A DNA stretch of 51,320 bases from an uncultured Pseudomonadota bacterium (GCA_902826635.1 CADEFQ010000010.1:6607-57926), one strand, 5' to 3'. Positions 8,567 to 18,290 are shown, counted from the first letter of the stretch. The notes: generated from the sequence alone by a model not told the origin. Numbers and translations: made by a program.

Positions 8567-8573
8567 TATTATA
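8567..8573. promoter_or_regulatory. Overlapping -10 elements for hpd and marR
   Basis: On the minus strand 8573-8568 reads TATAAT, a perfect -10 that would start hpd transcription near 8561, inside the palindrome. On the plus strand 8567-8572 reads TATTAT, which would put the marR start site at about 8579-8581, on or next to its ATG at 8581. Neither has a clear -35. Confidence 0.55.
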
Positions 8574-8580
8574 CCCGCCC

Positions 8581-9060
8581 ATGCCGCCCGCACCCAGCCT
8601 GAAGCTCGATCGCTTCGTGCCCTACCGCCTGTCCGTGCTGTCGAACCTGATCAGCAGCGCGATCGCCGAAGCCTATGCCGAACGGTTCGGGCTCAGTATC
8701 CCCGAATGGCGGGTCGTGGCGACCCTCGGTGAAAAGGCCGGCATGAGCGCCGCGGAAGTGGCGGCGCGCACCGCCATGGACAAGGTGGCGGTGAGCCGGG
8801 CGGTGTCTTCGCTGCTGCGCGCCGGGCGGATCGCGCGCACGCAGTCGAGCCGCGACCGGCGCCGTTCGATGTTGCGGCTGTCGCGCGCCGGCGCCGCCGT
8901 CTATGCGAAGGTTGCGCCGTACGCGCTCGCCTACGAGGCGACGCTGCTCGCTTCGCTCGATCACCGCGAGCGCGACGCACTCGACCGGCTGCTCGACAAG
9001 CTGACACGCCGCGCGATCGACCTCGCGCCATGTATAATCTCGCGCCTCGCGCAAGAATGA
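8581..9060 (+). CDS. MarR-family transcriptional regulator (HpdR-like)
   Basis: A 159-residue winged-helix regulator. After the dimerisation helix (LSVLSNLISSAIAEAYAERFGLSIPEWRVV) comes the recognition region MSAAEVAARTAMDKVAVSRAVSSL, then the wing RIARTQSSRDRRRSMLRLS, the DRR motif being characteristic of MarR proteins. It starts at ATG 8581; a TTG at 8560 is in frame but lies in the operator. It is divergent from hpd and most likely controls it and itself, with an aromatic metabolite as ligand (inference). A -10 only 8 bp before the ATG implies a leaderless or nearly leaderless transcript. Its stop is 18 nt before the GDH gene. Confidence 0.88.
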   Translation: MPPAPSLKLDRFVPYRLSVLSNLISSAIAEAYAERFGLSIPEWRVVATLGEKAGMSAAEVAARTAMDKVAVSRAVSSLLRAGRIARTQSSRDRRRSMLRLSRAGAAVYAKVAPYALAYEATLLASLDHRERDALDRLLDKLTRRAIDLAPCIISRLAQE

Positions 9061-9078
9061 CGATGAGGTCTGACCATC

Positions 9079-12000
9079 GTGAAAGACGCCGTTCCGGCTG
9101 CCCGCCTCGCTCTCATTGAACGCATCGTAAAAGCAGCCCCGGCCGGAAACGGGGCGCGCAAGCGCGCCGCCGACGCCGCTTTCTTTCGTGCCTATTTCCG
9201 CGGCGTGGCCGTCGAGGACCTGGGCGAACGTGCACCGGCCGAGTTCGCCGCAGTAGCGCAGAACCATCTCGAACTCGGGCGCAGCCGCGGCCGCTCGCAA
9301 TCACGCGTGCGCGTGTTCAACCCCGATCCGGCGCACGACGGCTTCCAGTCGCCGCACACGATCATCCAGATCGTCACCGACGACATGCCGTTCCTCGTCG
9401 ACTCGCTCGGCATCGTGTTCGCGCGCAACCAGCTCGCGATGCACCTGATCATCCATCCGGTGATCGCGGTGCGCCGCGACGCGCGCGGGCGCAATCTCGG
9501 AGTCTGCAGCGACGACGACCCGCGGTCGAAGCACGAATCGTGGCAGCTGTACGAAGTCGACCGGCAAAGCGACGCGCAGTCGCTCGCGAAGCTCGAGCGG
9601 GAGATTCGCGCCGCGATCGTCGACGTGCAGGCGGCCGTCGAGGACTGGATGCCGACCCGCGATCGCGTGCGCGCGATCGCGTCGGGTCTCGGCGATGCCA
9701 CCCCGGTACCCGCCGACGAAATCTCCGAGGCGCGCGCGCTGCTCGAATGGATGGAGGCGCAGCACTTCGTATTCCTCGGGTATCGGCGCTACCGGCTGGT
9801 GCGCGGCGCCAGCGAGGACCGGCTGGTGCCGGTGCCGAAATCGGGGCTCGGCATCCTGCGCGACGGCCACGGCGGCCGGCGACTGCATACGATCACGCTC
9901 CGCGGTGAGCTGCGCCAGCGCGCCCGCGAGCCGGAGCTGTTGATCCTGACCAAGGCGAACACGCTCGCGACCGTCCATCGCGGCACCTACCTCGACTATG
10001 TGGGCGTGAAGACCTTCGATGCGAAGGGGCGAGTCGACGGCGAGCACCGCGTCCTCGGGCTCTGGACCTCGACCGTGTACTACCGCAGCGCGCGCGCCAT
10101 TCCGGTCCTGCGCCGCAAGGTCGAGAGCGTCATCGATCACTTCGGGCTCGCGCCGCAGAGCCACGACGCCAAGGCCGTGGTCAACGTGCTCGAGACCTAT
10201 CCGCGCGACGAGCTGTTCCAGGCGAGCGTCGCGGACCTCATCCGGATCGTGCGTGAAGTCGTGAACCTCTACGACCGACGCACCGTGCGCCTGCTGGCGC
10301 GCCGCGATCCCTACGGTCGCTTCTATTCGTGCCTCGTGTACGTGCCGCGCGACCGCTACAGCACCGACGTGCGCCACCACATCGAGCGCATCCTGCTCGC
10401 GGGGTTCCACGGCCAGGTGTTCGAATCGCAGGTGCAGATCTCCGATTCCCGGCACGCCCGGGTGCACGTCGTCGTGCGCATCGAACGCGAACAGCACGCG
10501 GCGGTCGACGTCGCGCGCATGCAGCGCGAGATCGCCGCGGCCGCGACCAACTGGCAGGACCACTTGTCCGTCGCGCTGAAGACCCGTTACGACGAAGCGT
10601 CGACGCTGGCGCTGATGTCGCGGTATTCCAGGGTTTTCCCGACAGCCTACGAAGAGGAAGTCGCGGCGGTCGACATGCTCGCCGACATCGCCGACCTCGA
10701 GCAGTTGCGCGGCCGGCCCGGCGCGCTGCGCCTCAATCTGCACCGGCCGCCCGGCCAGGTCGCGGCGCGCGTGCACCTGAAATTCGTCAAGCTCGGCGAG
10801 ACGATTCCGATCTCGGACATGCTGCCGCTGCTCGAGAACTTCGGCCTGCGCGTCATCACCGAGCATCCATACGAGCTCGCGTGGCCGGAAGGCGGCGAAG
10901 CGTGGATCCAGGACTTCGAGCTCGAGCATCGCGACGGGCACGTGATCGACATCCGCAAGGTCGAGGAGCGTTTCAAGGAGGCGGTCGATGCGGCGTGGCA
11001 CGGCGGCGTCGAGAACGACGGCTTCAACCGCCTGGTGCTGCTCGCAAACATGCCCGCGCGCGACGTCGTCGTGTTGCGGCTCATCGCCAAGTACCTGCTG
11101 CAGACCGGGGTGCCATTCAGCCAGGCCGCGATGGAACGCACGCTCGCGCGCCACGCCGGCATCGCCGCCCATCTGGTGGCGCTGTTCCATGCGAAGTTCG
11201 ACCCGGCGGTCACCGCCGGCGCGCGCGCGCGCGGCGTCGATCGCAGTGCGCACGCGATCACCGCGGCGCTCGCGCACGTGACCAGTCTCGACGAAGACCG
11301 CATCCTGCGCGGATATCTCGCGGTGATGCGCGCCGCGCTGCGCACGAATTTCTACCAGCGAGATGCGGGCCTGGCCCGGGACTGCGTGTCCCTGAAGCTC
11401 GACCCGGCGAAGATTCCGGACCTGCCGCTCCCGCGGCCGAAGTTCGAGATCTTCGTCTACAGCCCGCGCGTCGAAGGCGTGCACCTGCGCATGGCGGCGG
11501 TCGCACGCGGTGGCATTCGCTGGTCCGACCGGCGCGAGGATTTCCGCACCGAAGTGCTGGGCCTGATGAAGGCGCAGAACGTCAAGAACACGGTGATCGT
11601 GCCCGCGGGCGCCAAGGGCGGCTTCGTGCCGAAGCAGCTGCCGCCGGGCGGCTCGCGCGATGACCTGCAGAAAGAGGCGATTGCCAGCTATCGCACGTAC
11701 ATCCGCGGCCTGCTCGACATCACCGACAACATCGTCGGCGCCAAGGTCATTCCGCCGGCGAACGTCGTGCGTCATGACGGCGACGACCCGTACCTCGTGG
11801 TCGCGGCCGACAAGGGCACCGCCACGTTCTCCGACATCGCCAACGCGATTTCCGTCGACTACGGCTTCTGGCTCGGCGACGCATTCGCTTCCGGTGGCTC
11901 GGCCGGCTACGACCACAAGAAAATGGGCATCACCGCGCGTGGCGCGTGGGAATGCGTCAAGCGCCACCTGCGCGAAGTCGGCGTCGATTCGCAGTCGCAG

Positions 12001-13902
12001 GATTTCACGGCGGCGGGCATCGGCGACATGGCAGGCGACGTGTTCGGCAACGGCATGCTGCTCTCGAAGCACATCCGGCTCGTCGCTGCGTTCAACCATC
12101 TGCACGTGTTCCTTGATCCCGAGCCCGATGCCGCCCGCACCTACGCCGAGCGCGACCGCCTGTTCAGGCTGCCGCGCTCGAGCTGGGACGACTACGACCG
12201 CAAGCTGATCTCGCGCGGCGGCGGCATCTTCCTGCGGAGCGCAAAGTCGATTCCACTTTCCGCGGAGGCGCGGCGCGTGCTGGCGCTCGACGTCCCGACC
12301 GCCACGCCCCAGGAAGTGATCCGGGCGATCCTGCGGATGCGGGTCGACCTGCTGTGGAACGGCGGCATCGGCACCTACGTCAAGGCGACGACCGAGCGGA
12401 ACGCCGAAGTGGGCGATCGCAGCAACGACGCCGTGCGCGTCGACGGACGCGAGCTGCGCGCGCGCGTCGTGGGCGAAGGCGGCAACCTCGGCTGCACGCA
12501 ACGCGGTCGCATTGAATACGCCGCAGCGGGCGGGCGCATCAACACGGACTTCATCGACAACTCGGCCGGCGTCAACACCTCCGACCTCGAAGTCAACATC
12601 AAGATCCTGCTCTCCGGGCCCGAACGATCCGGGCGCCTCGCCCGCCCCGCCCGCAACAAGCTGCTGGCGGGCATGTCGCGCGAGGTCAGCGCGCACGTCC
12701 TGCGCAACAACTACCTGCAGAGCCAGTCGCTGTCCACGCTCGAACTCAACACCGCCGCGCGGTTGAGCGAGTATCGTGGCCTCATCCGTTCGCTCGAACG
12801 CGCGGGCGACATCGATCGCAACATCGAGTTCCTGCCGGGCGAGGACGAGTTCGTCGAACGTGCCAAACGCGGCGTGGGCCTCACGCGGCCTGAACTCGCG
12901 GTGGTGCTCGCCTACAGCAAGATCTGGCTGTCGGGCGAACTGATCGAATCCGACGTGCCCGAGGATCCGTATCTCTCCGAGGAACTGCGGCGCTACTTCC
13001 CGGAGGCGCTGCGCCGCAAGTTCGCGCGCGACATCGACCAGCACCGGCTGCGCCGCGAAATCATCGTCACCGCGACGACGAACAGCCTCGTGAACCGCAT
13101 GGGCCCGGTGTTCGCGTGGCGCGCGATCGAAGAGACCGGCGCCACGATCGGCCAGATTGCCCGCGCCTACACGATCGCGCGCGAGACTTTCGCAATGCGC
13201 GACACGTGGAACGCGGTCGAGGCGCTCGACAGCAAGGTGCCGGCGAGCGCGCAGTATCTCGCCTACGACCAGACGGCGCGCAGCCTGCGCCACATGAGCT
13301 ACTGGCTGCTCACGAACCGCCGCCGCAACCTGCATGTCGAACGGACCGTCTCGGAGCTGCGGCCGGGCGTGCAGGAACTCGGGGCCGCGTTGCAGGCGGT
13401 CGCGACCGGACTCGTGCACGAGCACAACACGCGCCGCATCGCGCAGCTACGCGACGCCGGCCTGCCGCCCGCGCTCGCCGAGCGCGTCGGTGTGCTTGAT
13501 TCGATGGAACCCGCGTTCGACCTCGTCGAGCTCGCGGCGGCGCACCGGATTTCGGTACGGGATGCCGCGCGGACCTACTACGCGATCGGCGCGGCAGTCG
13601 GCCTCGACTGGATCCGCACGCAGATCGGTACCCTCGCTGTTTCCGGACCGTGGCAGGCGAGCGCCCGCTCGGCGCTGCGTAACAGCGCGGCACGTGCGCA
13701 CCGCAAGCTCGCGGCGCAGGTGCTGCGCTCCACCACGCGGCGCGGCGCGGCGCGCGATCCGATCACGGCCTGGATTGCCGCCAAGGGCGATGACCACGCG
13801 CAGTGGGCGCGCATGCTTGCCGACATGCGCGCGAACGATCATCCGGATTTCGCAACGCTTTCGGTGGGTGTCGAGGCGATCCGCAAGCTCGCCGACAGCT
13901 GA
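9079..13902 (+). CDS. gdhB: NAD-specific glutamate dehydrogenase, 180-kDa class
   Basis: A 1607-residue protein, matching the large (GDH-180) class that oxidatively deaminates glutamate to 2-oxoglutarate. The N-terminal half holds the long regulatory ACT-like domains. The catalytic domain starts near residue 810 with GGIRWSDRREDFRTEVLGLM and the lysine motif VIVPAGAKGGFVPK, followed by the NAD-binding part (RVVGEGGNLGCTQRGRIEYA and INTDFIDNSAGVN). A helical C-terminal domain of about 450 residues follows. The start is GTG 9079 with GAGG 11 nt upstream, a slightly long spacing. It follows marR by 18 nt and its stop overlaps the next gene by one base. It fits the amino-acid-catabolic theme of the left part of the window. 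Confidence 0.95.
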   Translation: MKDAVPAARLALIERIVKAAPAGNGARKRAADAAFFRAYFRGVAVEDLGERAPAEFAAVAQNHLELGRSRGRSQSRVRVFNPDPAHDGFQSPHTIIQIVTDDMPFLVDSLGIVFARNQLAMHLIIHPVIAVRRDARGRNLGVCSDDDPRSKHESWQLYEVDRQSDAQSLAKLEREIRAAIVDVQAAVEDWMPTRDRVRAIASGLGDATPVPADEISEARALLEWMEAQHFVFLGYRRYRLVRGASEDRLVPVPKSGLGILRDGHGGRRLHTITLRGELRQRAREPELLILTKANTLATVHRGTYLDYVGVKTFDAKGRVDGEHRVLGLWTSTVYYRSARAIPVLRRKVESVIDHFGLAPQSHDAKAVVNVLETYPRDELFQASVADLIRIVREVVNLYDRRTVRLLARRDPYGRFYSCLVYVPRDRYSTDVRHHIERILLAGFHGQVFESQVQISDSRHARVHVVVRIEREQHAAVDVARMQREIAAAATNWQDHLSVALKTRYDEASTLALMSRYSRVFPTAYEEEVAAVDMLADIADLEQLRGRPGALRLNLHRPPGQVAARVHLKFVKLGETIPISDMLPLLENFGLRVITEHPYELAWPEGGEAWIQDFELEHRDGHVIDIRKVEERFKEAVDAAWHGGVENDGFNRLVLLANMPARDVVVLRLIAKYLLQTGVPFSQAAMERTLARHAGIAAHLVALFHAKFDPAVTAGARARGVDRSAHAITAALAHVTSLDEDRILRGYLAVMRAALRTNFYQRDAGLARDCVSLKLDPAKIPDLPLPRPKFEIFVYSPRVEGVHLRMAAVARGGIRWSDRREDFRTEVLGLMKAQNVKNTVIVPAGAKGGFVPKQLPPGGSRDDLQKEAIASYRTYIRGLLDITDNIVGAKVIPPANVVRHDGDDPYLVVAADKGTATFSDIANAISVDYGFWLGDAFASGGSAGYDHKKMGITARGAWECVKRHLREVGVDSQSQDFTAAGIGDMAGDVFGNGMLLSKHIRLVAAFNHLHVFLDPEPDAARTYAERDRLFRLPRSSWDDYDRKLISRGGGIFLRSAKSIPLSAEARRVLALDVPTATPQEVIRAILRMRVDLLWNGGIGTYVKATTERNAEVGDRSNDAVRVDGRELRARVVGEGGNLGCTQRGRIEYAAAGGRINTDFIDNSAGVNTSDLEVNIKILLSGPERSGRLARPARNKLLAGMSREVSAHVLRNNYLQSQSLSTLELNTAARLSEYRGLIRSLERAGDIDRNIEFLPGEDEFVERAKRGVGLTRPELAVVLAYSKIWLSGELIESDVPEDPYLSEELRRYFPEALRRKFARDIDQHRLRREIIVTATTNSLVNRMGPVFAWRAIEETGATIGQIARAYTIARETFAMRDTWNAVEALDSKVPASAQYLAYDQTARSLRHMSYWLLTNRRRNLHVERTVSELRPGVQELGAALQAVATGLVHEHNTRRIAQLRDAGLPPALAERVGVLDSMEPAFDLVELAAAHRISVRDAARTYYAIGAAVGLDWIRTQIGTLAVSGPWQASARSALRNSAARAHRKLAAQVLRSTTRRGAARDPITAWIAAKGDDHAQWARMLADMRANDHPDFATLSVGVEAIRKLADS

Positions 13903-14708
13903 TGCGGCTGGCGCTCGTCGTCACGACGTACGAGCGACCCGATGCGCTCGCCGCCGTGCTCGCGACCGTGGCGGCGCAGCGGCAACCGCCCGACGAGCTG
14001 ATCGTCGCGGATGACGGCTCGGGCCCCGAGACCCGGGCGGCCGTCGATCGATACGCTGCGCAGAGCCGCGTTCCCGTCGGCTGGGTACAGCAACCGCATG
14101 CGGGCTTTCGCGCGGCGCGCCTGCGCAACATCGCGACCGCCGCAAGCCGTGGCGACTATCTCGTCTTTATCGACGGCGACATGCTGCTGCATCCGGCCTT
14201 CCTGGAAGATCACCGCGACGCGGCGCGACGTGGCAGTTTCGTGCAAGGGATGCGGATCCCGCTCGACGAGGCCCACACGCGCGCAGCGCTCGCGGCGCGC
14301 CGGCTCGATGCAGGTGGCGCGCAGCCCCGTGGCGCGCGACGCTTGTACGCCGTGCACCGGCCGCGGCTGGCGCGCGCCTGCGCGAAGCTCGCGAACGGCT
14401 TCATCGCCGTGAAGAGCTGCAATCTCGCGATCTGGCGCGACGACCTCGTCGCCGTGAACGGCTTCAACGAAGCATTCATCGGCTGGGGTCCCGAAGACAA
14501 GGAACTCGCCGCCCGCCTCGCGCACCTCGGCCGCGCGCGCCGCAGCCTGATCTTCGGTGGCATCGCCTGGCACCTGCACCACGCCCCTGCGGCCCGCGAC
14601 CGCCGCGCGACCAACGAAGCGCTGCTGGCCCGCACGCGGGCTGACTGCACGATCCGCTGCGCGCAAGGCCTCGACGCGCATCCTGCAAACACAGCTCTCT
14701 GGCTGTAA
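13902..14708 (+). CDS. Family 2 glycosyltransferase with galactosyltransferase-type C-terminus
   Basis: A 268-residue GT-A glycosyltransferase. The N-terminus LALVVTTYERPDAL and IVADDGSG (about residues 28-35) form the nucleotide-binding part. FIDGDMLLHP (about 88-97) holds the DxD-type metal motif. The C-terminal GFNEAFIGWGPEDKELAARL resembles the GWGxED motif of the beta-1,4-galactosyltransferase/chondroitin-synthase C-terminal domain. No membrane segment is visible, so it acts in the cytoplasm, probably on cell-surface glycans. Acceptor and donor are unknown. The ATG overlaps the GDH stop (TGATG), so the two are translationally coupled. Its stop codon lies in the first unit of a 7-bp tandem repeat. 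Confidence 0.8.
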   Translation: MRLALVVTTYERPDALAAVLATVAAQRQPPDELIVADDGSGPETRAAVDRYAAQSRVPVGWVQQPHAGFRAARLRNIATAASRGDYLVFIDGDMLLHPAFLEDHRDAARRGSFVQGMRIPLDEAHTRAALAARRLDAGGAQPRGARRLYAVHRPRLARACAKLANGFIAVKSCNLAIWRDDLVAVNGFNEAFIGWGPEDKELAARLAHLGRARRSLIFGGIAWHLHHAPAARDRRATNEALLARTRADCTIRCAQGLDAHPANTALWL

Positions 14709-14740
14709 GCTCTAAGCTCTAAGCTCTAAGCTCTCAGCTC
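14706..14740. repeat. 7-bp tandem repeat
   Basis: Four exact copies of TAAGCTC (14706-14733) followed by a diverged fifth, TCAGCTC (14734-14740). The first unit supplies the TAA stop of the glycosyltransferase. Because 7 is not a multiple of 3, a slippage event within the repeat would leave the stop intact. Confidence 0.9.
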
Positions 14741-14769
14741 TTATCCCCAAGCCTCCCTGGAGCCCCCCC

Positions 14770-15522
14770 TTGCCCGGCAAGCTCGTCCTCATCCGCCACG
14801 GCCAAAGCACCTGGAACCTCGAAAACCTCTTCACCGGCTGGACCGATGTCGACCTCTCGGAACAGGGCCGCGTGGAAGCGCAGCAGGCGGGCGTGGAACT
14901 CGCGCGGGAAGGCATCCTGATCGACGTCGCGTTCACATCCATGTTGAAGCGCGCGATCCGCACGCTGTGGTTTGTCCTCGATGCCACGGACCGCATGTGG
15001 GTGCCGGTTGAGCGCAGCTGGCGGTTGAACGAGCGGCACTACGGCGCGCTGCAAGGCCTCGACAAGGCGCAGACCGTGGAGCGCCACGGCGAGGCGCAGG
15101 TGAAGGTCTGGCGTCGCAGCTACGACATCCCGCCGCCGCCGCTCGCGCTCGACGACCCGCGTCACCCGCGCTTCGATCCGCGCTACGCGGATGTCGATCC
15201 CGCGCTGCTGCCCGCCACCGAATCCCTCAAGGACACGCTGGCGCGGGTGTTGCCCTGCTGGACCGAGCGCATCGCCCCTGTGCTGCGCGCCGGCCGCCAC
15301 GTCGCCGTCGTCGCGCACGGCAACAGCCTGCGCGCGATGGTCAAGATGCTCGACGACGTGTCCGAAGCCGATATCGTCGACCTGAACATTCCAACCGGCG
15401 TCCCGCGCCTCTACGAACTCGATGCCGCGCTGCGCCCGGTTTCGAGCCGCTATCTGGGCGATGCGCAGGCGATCCAGGCCGCCGCCGAGGCCGTGAAGCG
15501 CCAGGCGTCGGCGAAAGCCTGA
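14770..15522 (+). CDS. gpmA: 2,3-bisphosphoglycerate-dependent phosphoglycerate mutase
   Basis: Interconverts 3- and 2-phosphoglycerate in glycolysis. At 250 residues it equals the length of Escherichia coli GpmA. The phosphohistidine motif is RHGQSTWN (His10), [12 protein letters not shown] follows, [15 protein letters not shown] carries the acid/base region, and VAHGNSLRA holds the second catalytic histidine. The start is TTG 14770 with CTGGAG 7-8 nt upstream; no earlier in-frame ATG fits the conserved N-terminus. It is 61 nt from the glycosyltransferase, with the tandem repeat between them. Assignment is secure. Confidence 0.95.
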   Translation: MPGKLVLIRHGQSTWNLENLFTGWTDVDLSEQGRVEAQQAGVELAREGILIDVAFTSMLKRAIRTLWFVLDATDRMWVPVERSWRLNERHYGALQGLDKAQTVERHGEAQVKVWRRSYDIPPPPLALDDPRHPRFDPRYADVDPALLPATESLKDTLARVLPCWTERIAPVLRAGRHVAVVAHGNSLRAMVKMLDDVSEADIVDLNIPTGVPRLYELDAALRPVSSRYLGDAQAIQAAAEAVKRQASAKA

Positions 15523-15571
15523 CGCGCCGGCTCTGACGTTTTTTTGCAACACGCATACTCCCGGGCGTGCT

Positions 15572-15600
15572 TTGACACGCGTTTGAACTAAGAAGAAGAT
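15572..15600 (+). promoter_or_regulatory. Candidate promoter of the TonB receptor
   Basis: A consensus -35 TTGACA (15572-15577) is followed after 17 bp by a weak -10, GAAGAT (15595-15600; 3 of 6 matches). Strong -35 and correct spacing, poor -10. Confidence 0.35.
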
Positions 15601-15606
15601 GTTGTC

Positions 15607-15626
15607 CGGCCCCTACAAACGGGCCG
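15607..15626 (+). promoter_or_regulatory. 5' leader hairpin before the TonB receptor
   Basis: CGGCCC (15607-15612) and GGGCCG (15621-15626) form a perfect 6-bp stem with an 8-nt loop. It ends 27 nt before the receptor ATG, just before the SD-like AGGGGAG. It could affect leader stability or translation; no known riboswitch is recognised. Confidence 0.35.
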
Positions 15627-15653
15627 CATAAACAACAGGGGAGTATTTCAAGG

Positions 15654-18290
15654 ATGGGAACGTACCACTCGCGCCGGCGCGCGAAGGCTTTCGCGCGCGG
15701 CGGTCTTCTGACTCTCGCTGCGCTCGCGACGGCCACCGCCGGTCTCGCCCAAGGCAACGAGGGCAATGAAGAAGTCGTCGTCACCGGTTCACGCATCGCG
15801 CGCGGATCGGATTTCGAGAATCCCTCTCCGGTCGCCACGGTGAGCCGTGAGGACATCGAGAAATCGGGATACAGCAACCTGCAGCAATTGATGGAAAAGC
15901 TGCCCGCGAACGGCAACGGTGCGTTCTCCACCCGCGGCAACAACCAGGACTCGACCGCGAACGGCGCGGCCTCGATCAGCCTGCGCGGCCTCGGCGCCGA
16001 CGCGACGCTGGTGCTGGTCAACGGGCGACGCGTCGCGATCAGCCCGTTCGCCGAGAATATCACGACGAACTTCGTCGACATCAACTCGATCCCGGTCGCG
16101 GCGATCGAGCGCGTCGAGGTGCTGAAGGACGGCGCATCGGCGATCTACGGTTCCGATGCCGTCGCAGGCGTGATCAACATCATCCTGCGCAAGGACTACC
16201 AGGGCCTCGAGCTTTCGGGTGGTTACGGCAGCGTCACGAGCGGGCCGTACGACGAGAGCACTGCCTCGGCCATCTGGGGTATCGGCGACGACGACTCGAA
16301 CCTCACGCTGATCTTCGACTACTTCAAGAACACGACGCTGTCCAACAAGGATCGCGGCTCACTCGGCACGGCCAACCAGACCGCACGCGGCGGCCAGGAT
16401 TTCCGTTCCTCGCGCGGCTACCCGGGACGCTTCATCGTGAACGGCGTGACGACGCGGGATCCGGCGTGCCCTCAGGGCAGCATTGCGGGCCAGACCTGTC
16501 TCTATGATTACGGCCCATGGAACCTGCTGATTCCGAAATCGGAGCGCACCGGCCTCATGCTGCTCGGCCATCAGGGACTGGGCGGCGGCGTCGAGTTCTT
16601 CACGGAAATCGGCGTGCAGCACAACAACTCGTTCGCACAGGGCGCACCGACCCCGCTCGATGAATCCGCCGGGCTCAGCGTTCCCGTGACGCATCCCAAC
16701 AATCCGTTCGTGGGCGCGACCACTATCCTGCTCGGACGTTATCGAACGGTCGATGCCGGCCCGCGCCAGTGGGACATCGAGACCGACAACCTGCGGGCCG
16801 TCGCCGGCTTGCGCGGCAAGATCGCCGACGCCTGGGACTGGGAAGTCGCGGCGCAGCGTTCGCGCAGCAAGTCCGAGCAGGCGGGCAACAAGTCGATGGG
16901 CTGGATCCGCACGGATTTCCTGCAGACGGAAATCAATGCCGGCCGCTACAACCCGTTCGGCGGCGTGCAGAACCCGCCTTCGGTGATCGACGCGATCACG
17001 ACCAACCTCGTGCGCCGCGCCAAGGCCGAACTGACGATGTACGACGGCCAGATCACGGGCGAGTTGTTCGACATGCCGGCCGGCAAGGTCCGCATGGCAG
17101 CGGGTGTCGAGTACCGCGACGAAAGCGTCAGCGACGTGCCGGACGACCAGTTCCAGCGCGGCCTGATCTTCGGTACCGAGGCGGTCAGCGCCTCCGGGTC
17201 GCGAGACAGCTGGGCGGCGTATGTCGAACTTGCGGTGCCGCTCTTCACGGGCCTCGAGCTGTCGCTCGCCGGCCGCTACGACGACTACAGCGACTTCGGC
17301 AATACCACCAACCCGAAGGTCGCCGTGCGCTGGGCGCCGATCGAGTCGCTCGCGTTCCGGGCGTCCTGGGGCACCGGCTTCCGCGCGCCCTCGCTCGCGC
17401 AGATCGGCCTCGGGCCTTCCCAGGAATCGCAGTTCTTCATCGACACCTTCGGCTGCGCCGCGGGCGTTCCCGGGGCCTGCATTCCGCTCGACTACAACAT
17501 CATTTTCTCCGGCAACCCGAACCTCAAGGCCGAGGAATCGGAGTCGTACAACATCGGCGTAGCCTGGAGGCCCACCCCGTCGGTCGAACTCTCGCTCGAC
17601 TACTGGGACATCAAGCAGGAGAACAAGATCGAGGAAGCGCCGTTCGGCTTCATCTATCAGCAGTTCTGCGGTACACAGGCGAGCACCGTGTGCGTGCGTA
17701 GCGCGCCGCTGCCGGGGCAGACGCTCGGCACGCTGCAGTCCGTCAACAGCGGCTTCCAGAACATTGGTGAGCAGTTGGCGAGTGGACTCGACCTCGCCGG
17801 TTCGTTCAGCTTCGACCTCGGCGCCGGCACGCTGACGACCGGGCTCACCTACACCCGGCTGCTCAAGTTCGAGAAGGTGGAGCTGAATCTCGCGGGCACG
17901 GCGTTCGTGACTCGCCCGCTCGAAGGCGAGTATGAGTATCCGGAGGATCGCGCGGCCCTGACGGGCGACTGGGGTAACGATCAGTGGGGCGTGTTTGCCG
18001 CGCTCAACTACATCGGACCGTTCCAGGACCAGCCGGACTTCGACTTCGACGGCATCCTCGACTACGACACGGTCAAGACGCGCGACGTGGGCTCGTTCAC
18101 GACGCTCAACCTGCAGTTCCGCTACACGGGCCTCGAGCACCTGAAGCTGCTGCTGGGCGTCGACAATGCGTTCGACGAGAAGCCGCCGTTTGCGGTGGGC
18201 GACGGCGACGCCGACCTCTACGGGTATGCGCAGAACGTGCACAACCCGCGCGGCCGTTTCTGGAATTTCAAGGCGACCTACAAGTTCTGA
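15654..18290 (+). CDS. TonB-dependent outer-membrane receptor (large)
   Basis: An 878-residue receptor. A signal peptide (about 1-32, RGGLLTLAALATATAGLAQG) precedes the TonB-box region EEVVVTGSRIARG. The plug domain follows (SLRGLGADATLVLVNGRR, then the conserved IERVEVLKDGASAIYGSDAVAGVINIILRKD). The rest is a 22-strand type barrel ending in an aromatic terminal strand (NFKATYKF). The YGSDAVAGVINIILRKD form is common in large Xanthomonad- and Caulobacter-type receptors for oligosaccharides, peptides or other nutrients. The substrate cannot be read from the sequence. It stands alone with its own leader and ends at a strong bidirectional terminator. Confidence 0.92.
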   Translation: MGTYHSRRRAKAFARGGLLTLAALATATAGLAQGNEGNEEVVVTGSRIARGSDFENPSPVATVSREDIEKSGYSNLQQLMEKLPANGNGAFSTRGNNQDSTANGAASISLRGLGADATLVLVNGRRVAISPFAENITTNFVDINSIPVAAIERVEVLKDGASAIYGSDAVAGVINIILRKDYQGLELSGGYGSVTSGPYDESTASAIWGIGDDDSNLTLIFDYFKNTTLSNKDRGSLGTANQTARGGQDFRSSRGYPGRFIVNGVTTRDPACPQGSIAGQTCLYDYGPWNLLIPKSERTGLMLLGHQGLGGGVEFFTEIGVQHNNSFAQGAPTPLDESAGLSVPVTHPNNPFVGATTILLGRYRTVDAGPRQWDIETDNLRAVAGLRGKIADAWDWEVAAQRSRSKSEQAGNKSMGWIRTDFLQTEINAGRYNPFGGVQNPPSVIDAITTNLVRRAKAELTMYDGQITGELFDMPAGKVRMAAGVEYRDESVSDVPDDQFQRGLIFGTEAVSASGSRDSWAAYVELAVPLFTGLELSLAGRYDDYSDFGNTTNPKVAVRWAPIESLAFRASWGTGFRAPSLAQIGLGPSQESQFFIDTFGCAAGVPGACIPLDYNIIFSGNPNLKAEESESYNIGVAWRPTPSVELSLDYWDIKQENKIEEAPFGFIYQQFCGTQASTVCVRSAPLPGQTLGTLQSVNSGFQNIGEQLASGLDLAGSFSFDLGAGTLTTGLTYTRLLKFEKVELNLAGTAFVTRPLEGEYEYPEDRAALTGDWGNDQWGVFAALNYIGPFQDQPDFDFDGILDYDTVKTRDVGSFTTLNLQFRYTGLEHLKLLLGVDNAFDEKPPFAVGDGDADLYGYAQNVHNPRGRFWNFKATYKF

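Noticed and set aside
9301..13425. A minus-strand open frame of more than 1300 codons opposite the GDH gene
   Set aside because: It mirrors the codon structure of the real plus-strand gene, as expected in high-GC DNA. The plus frame has clear GDH motifs; the minus frame has none.
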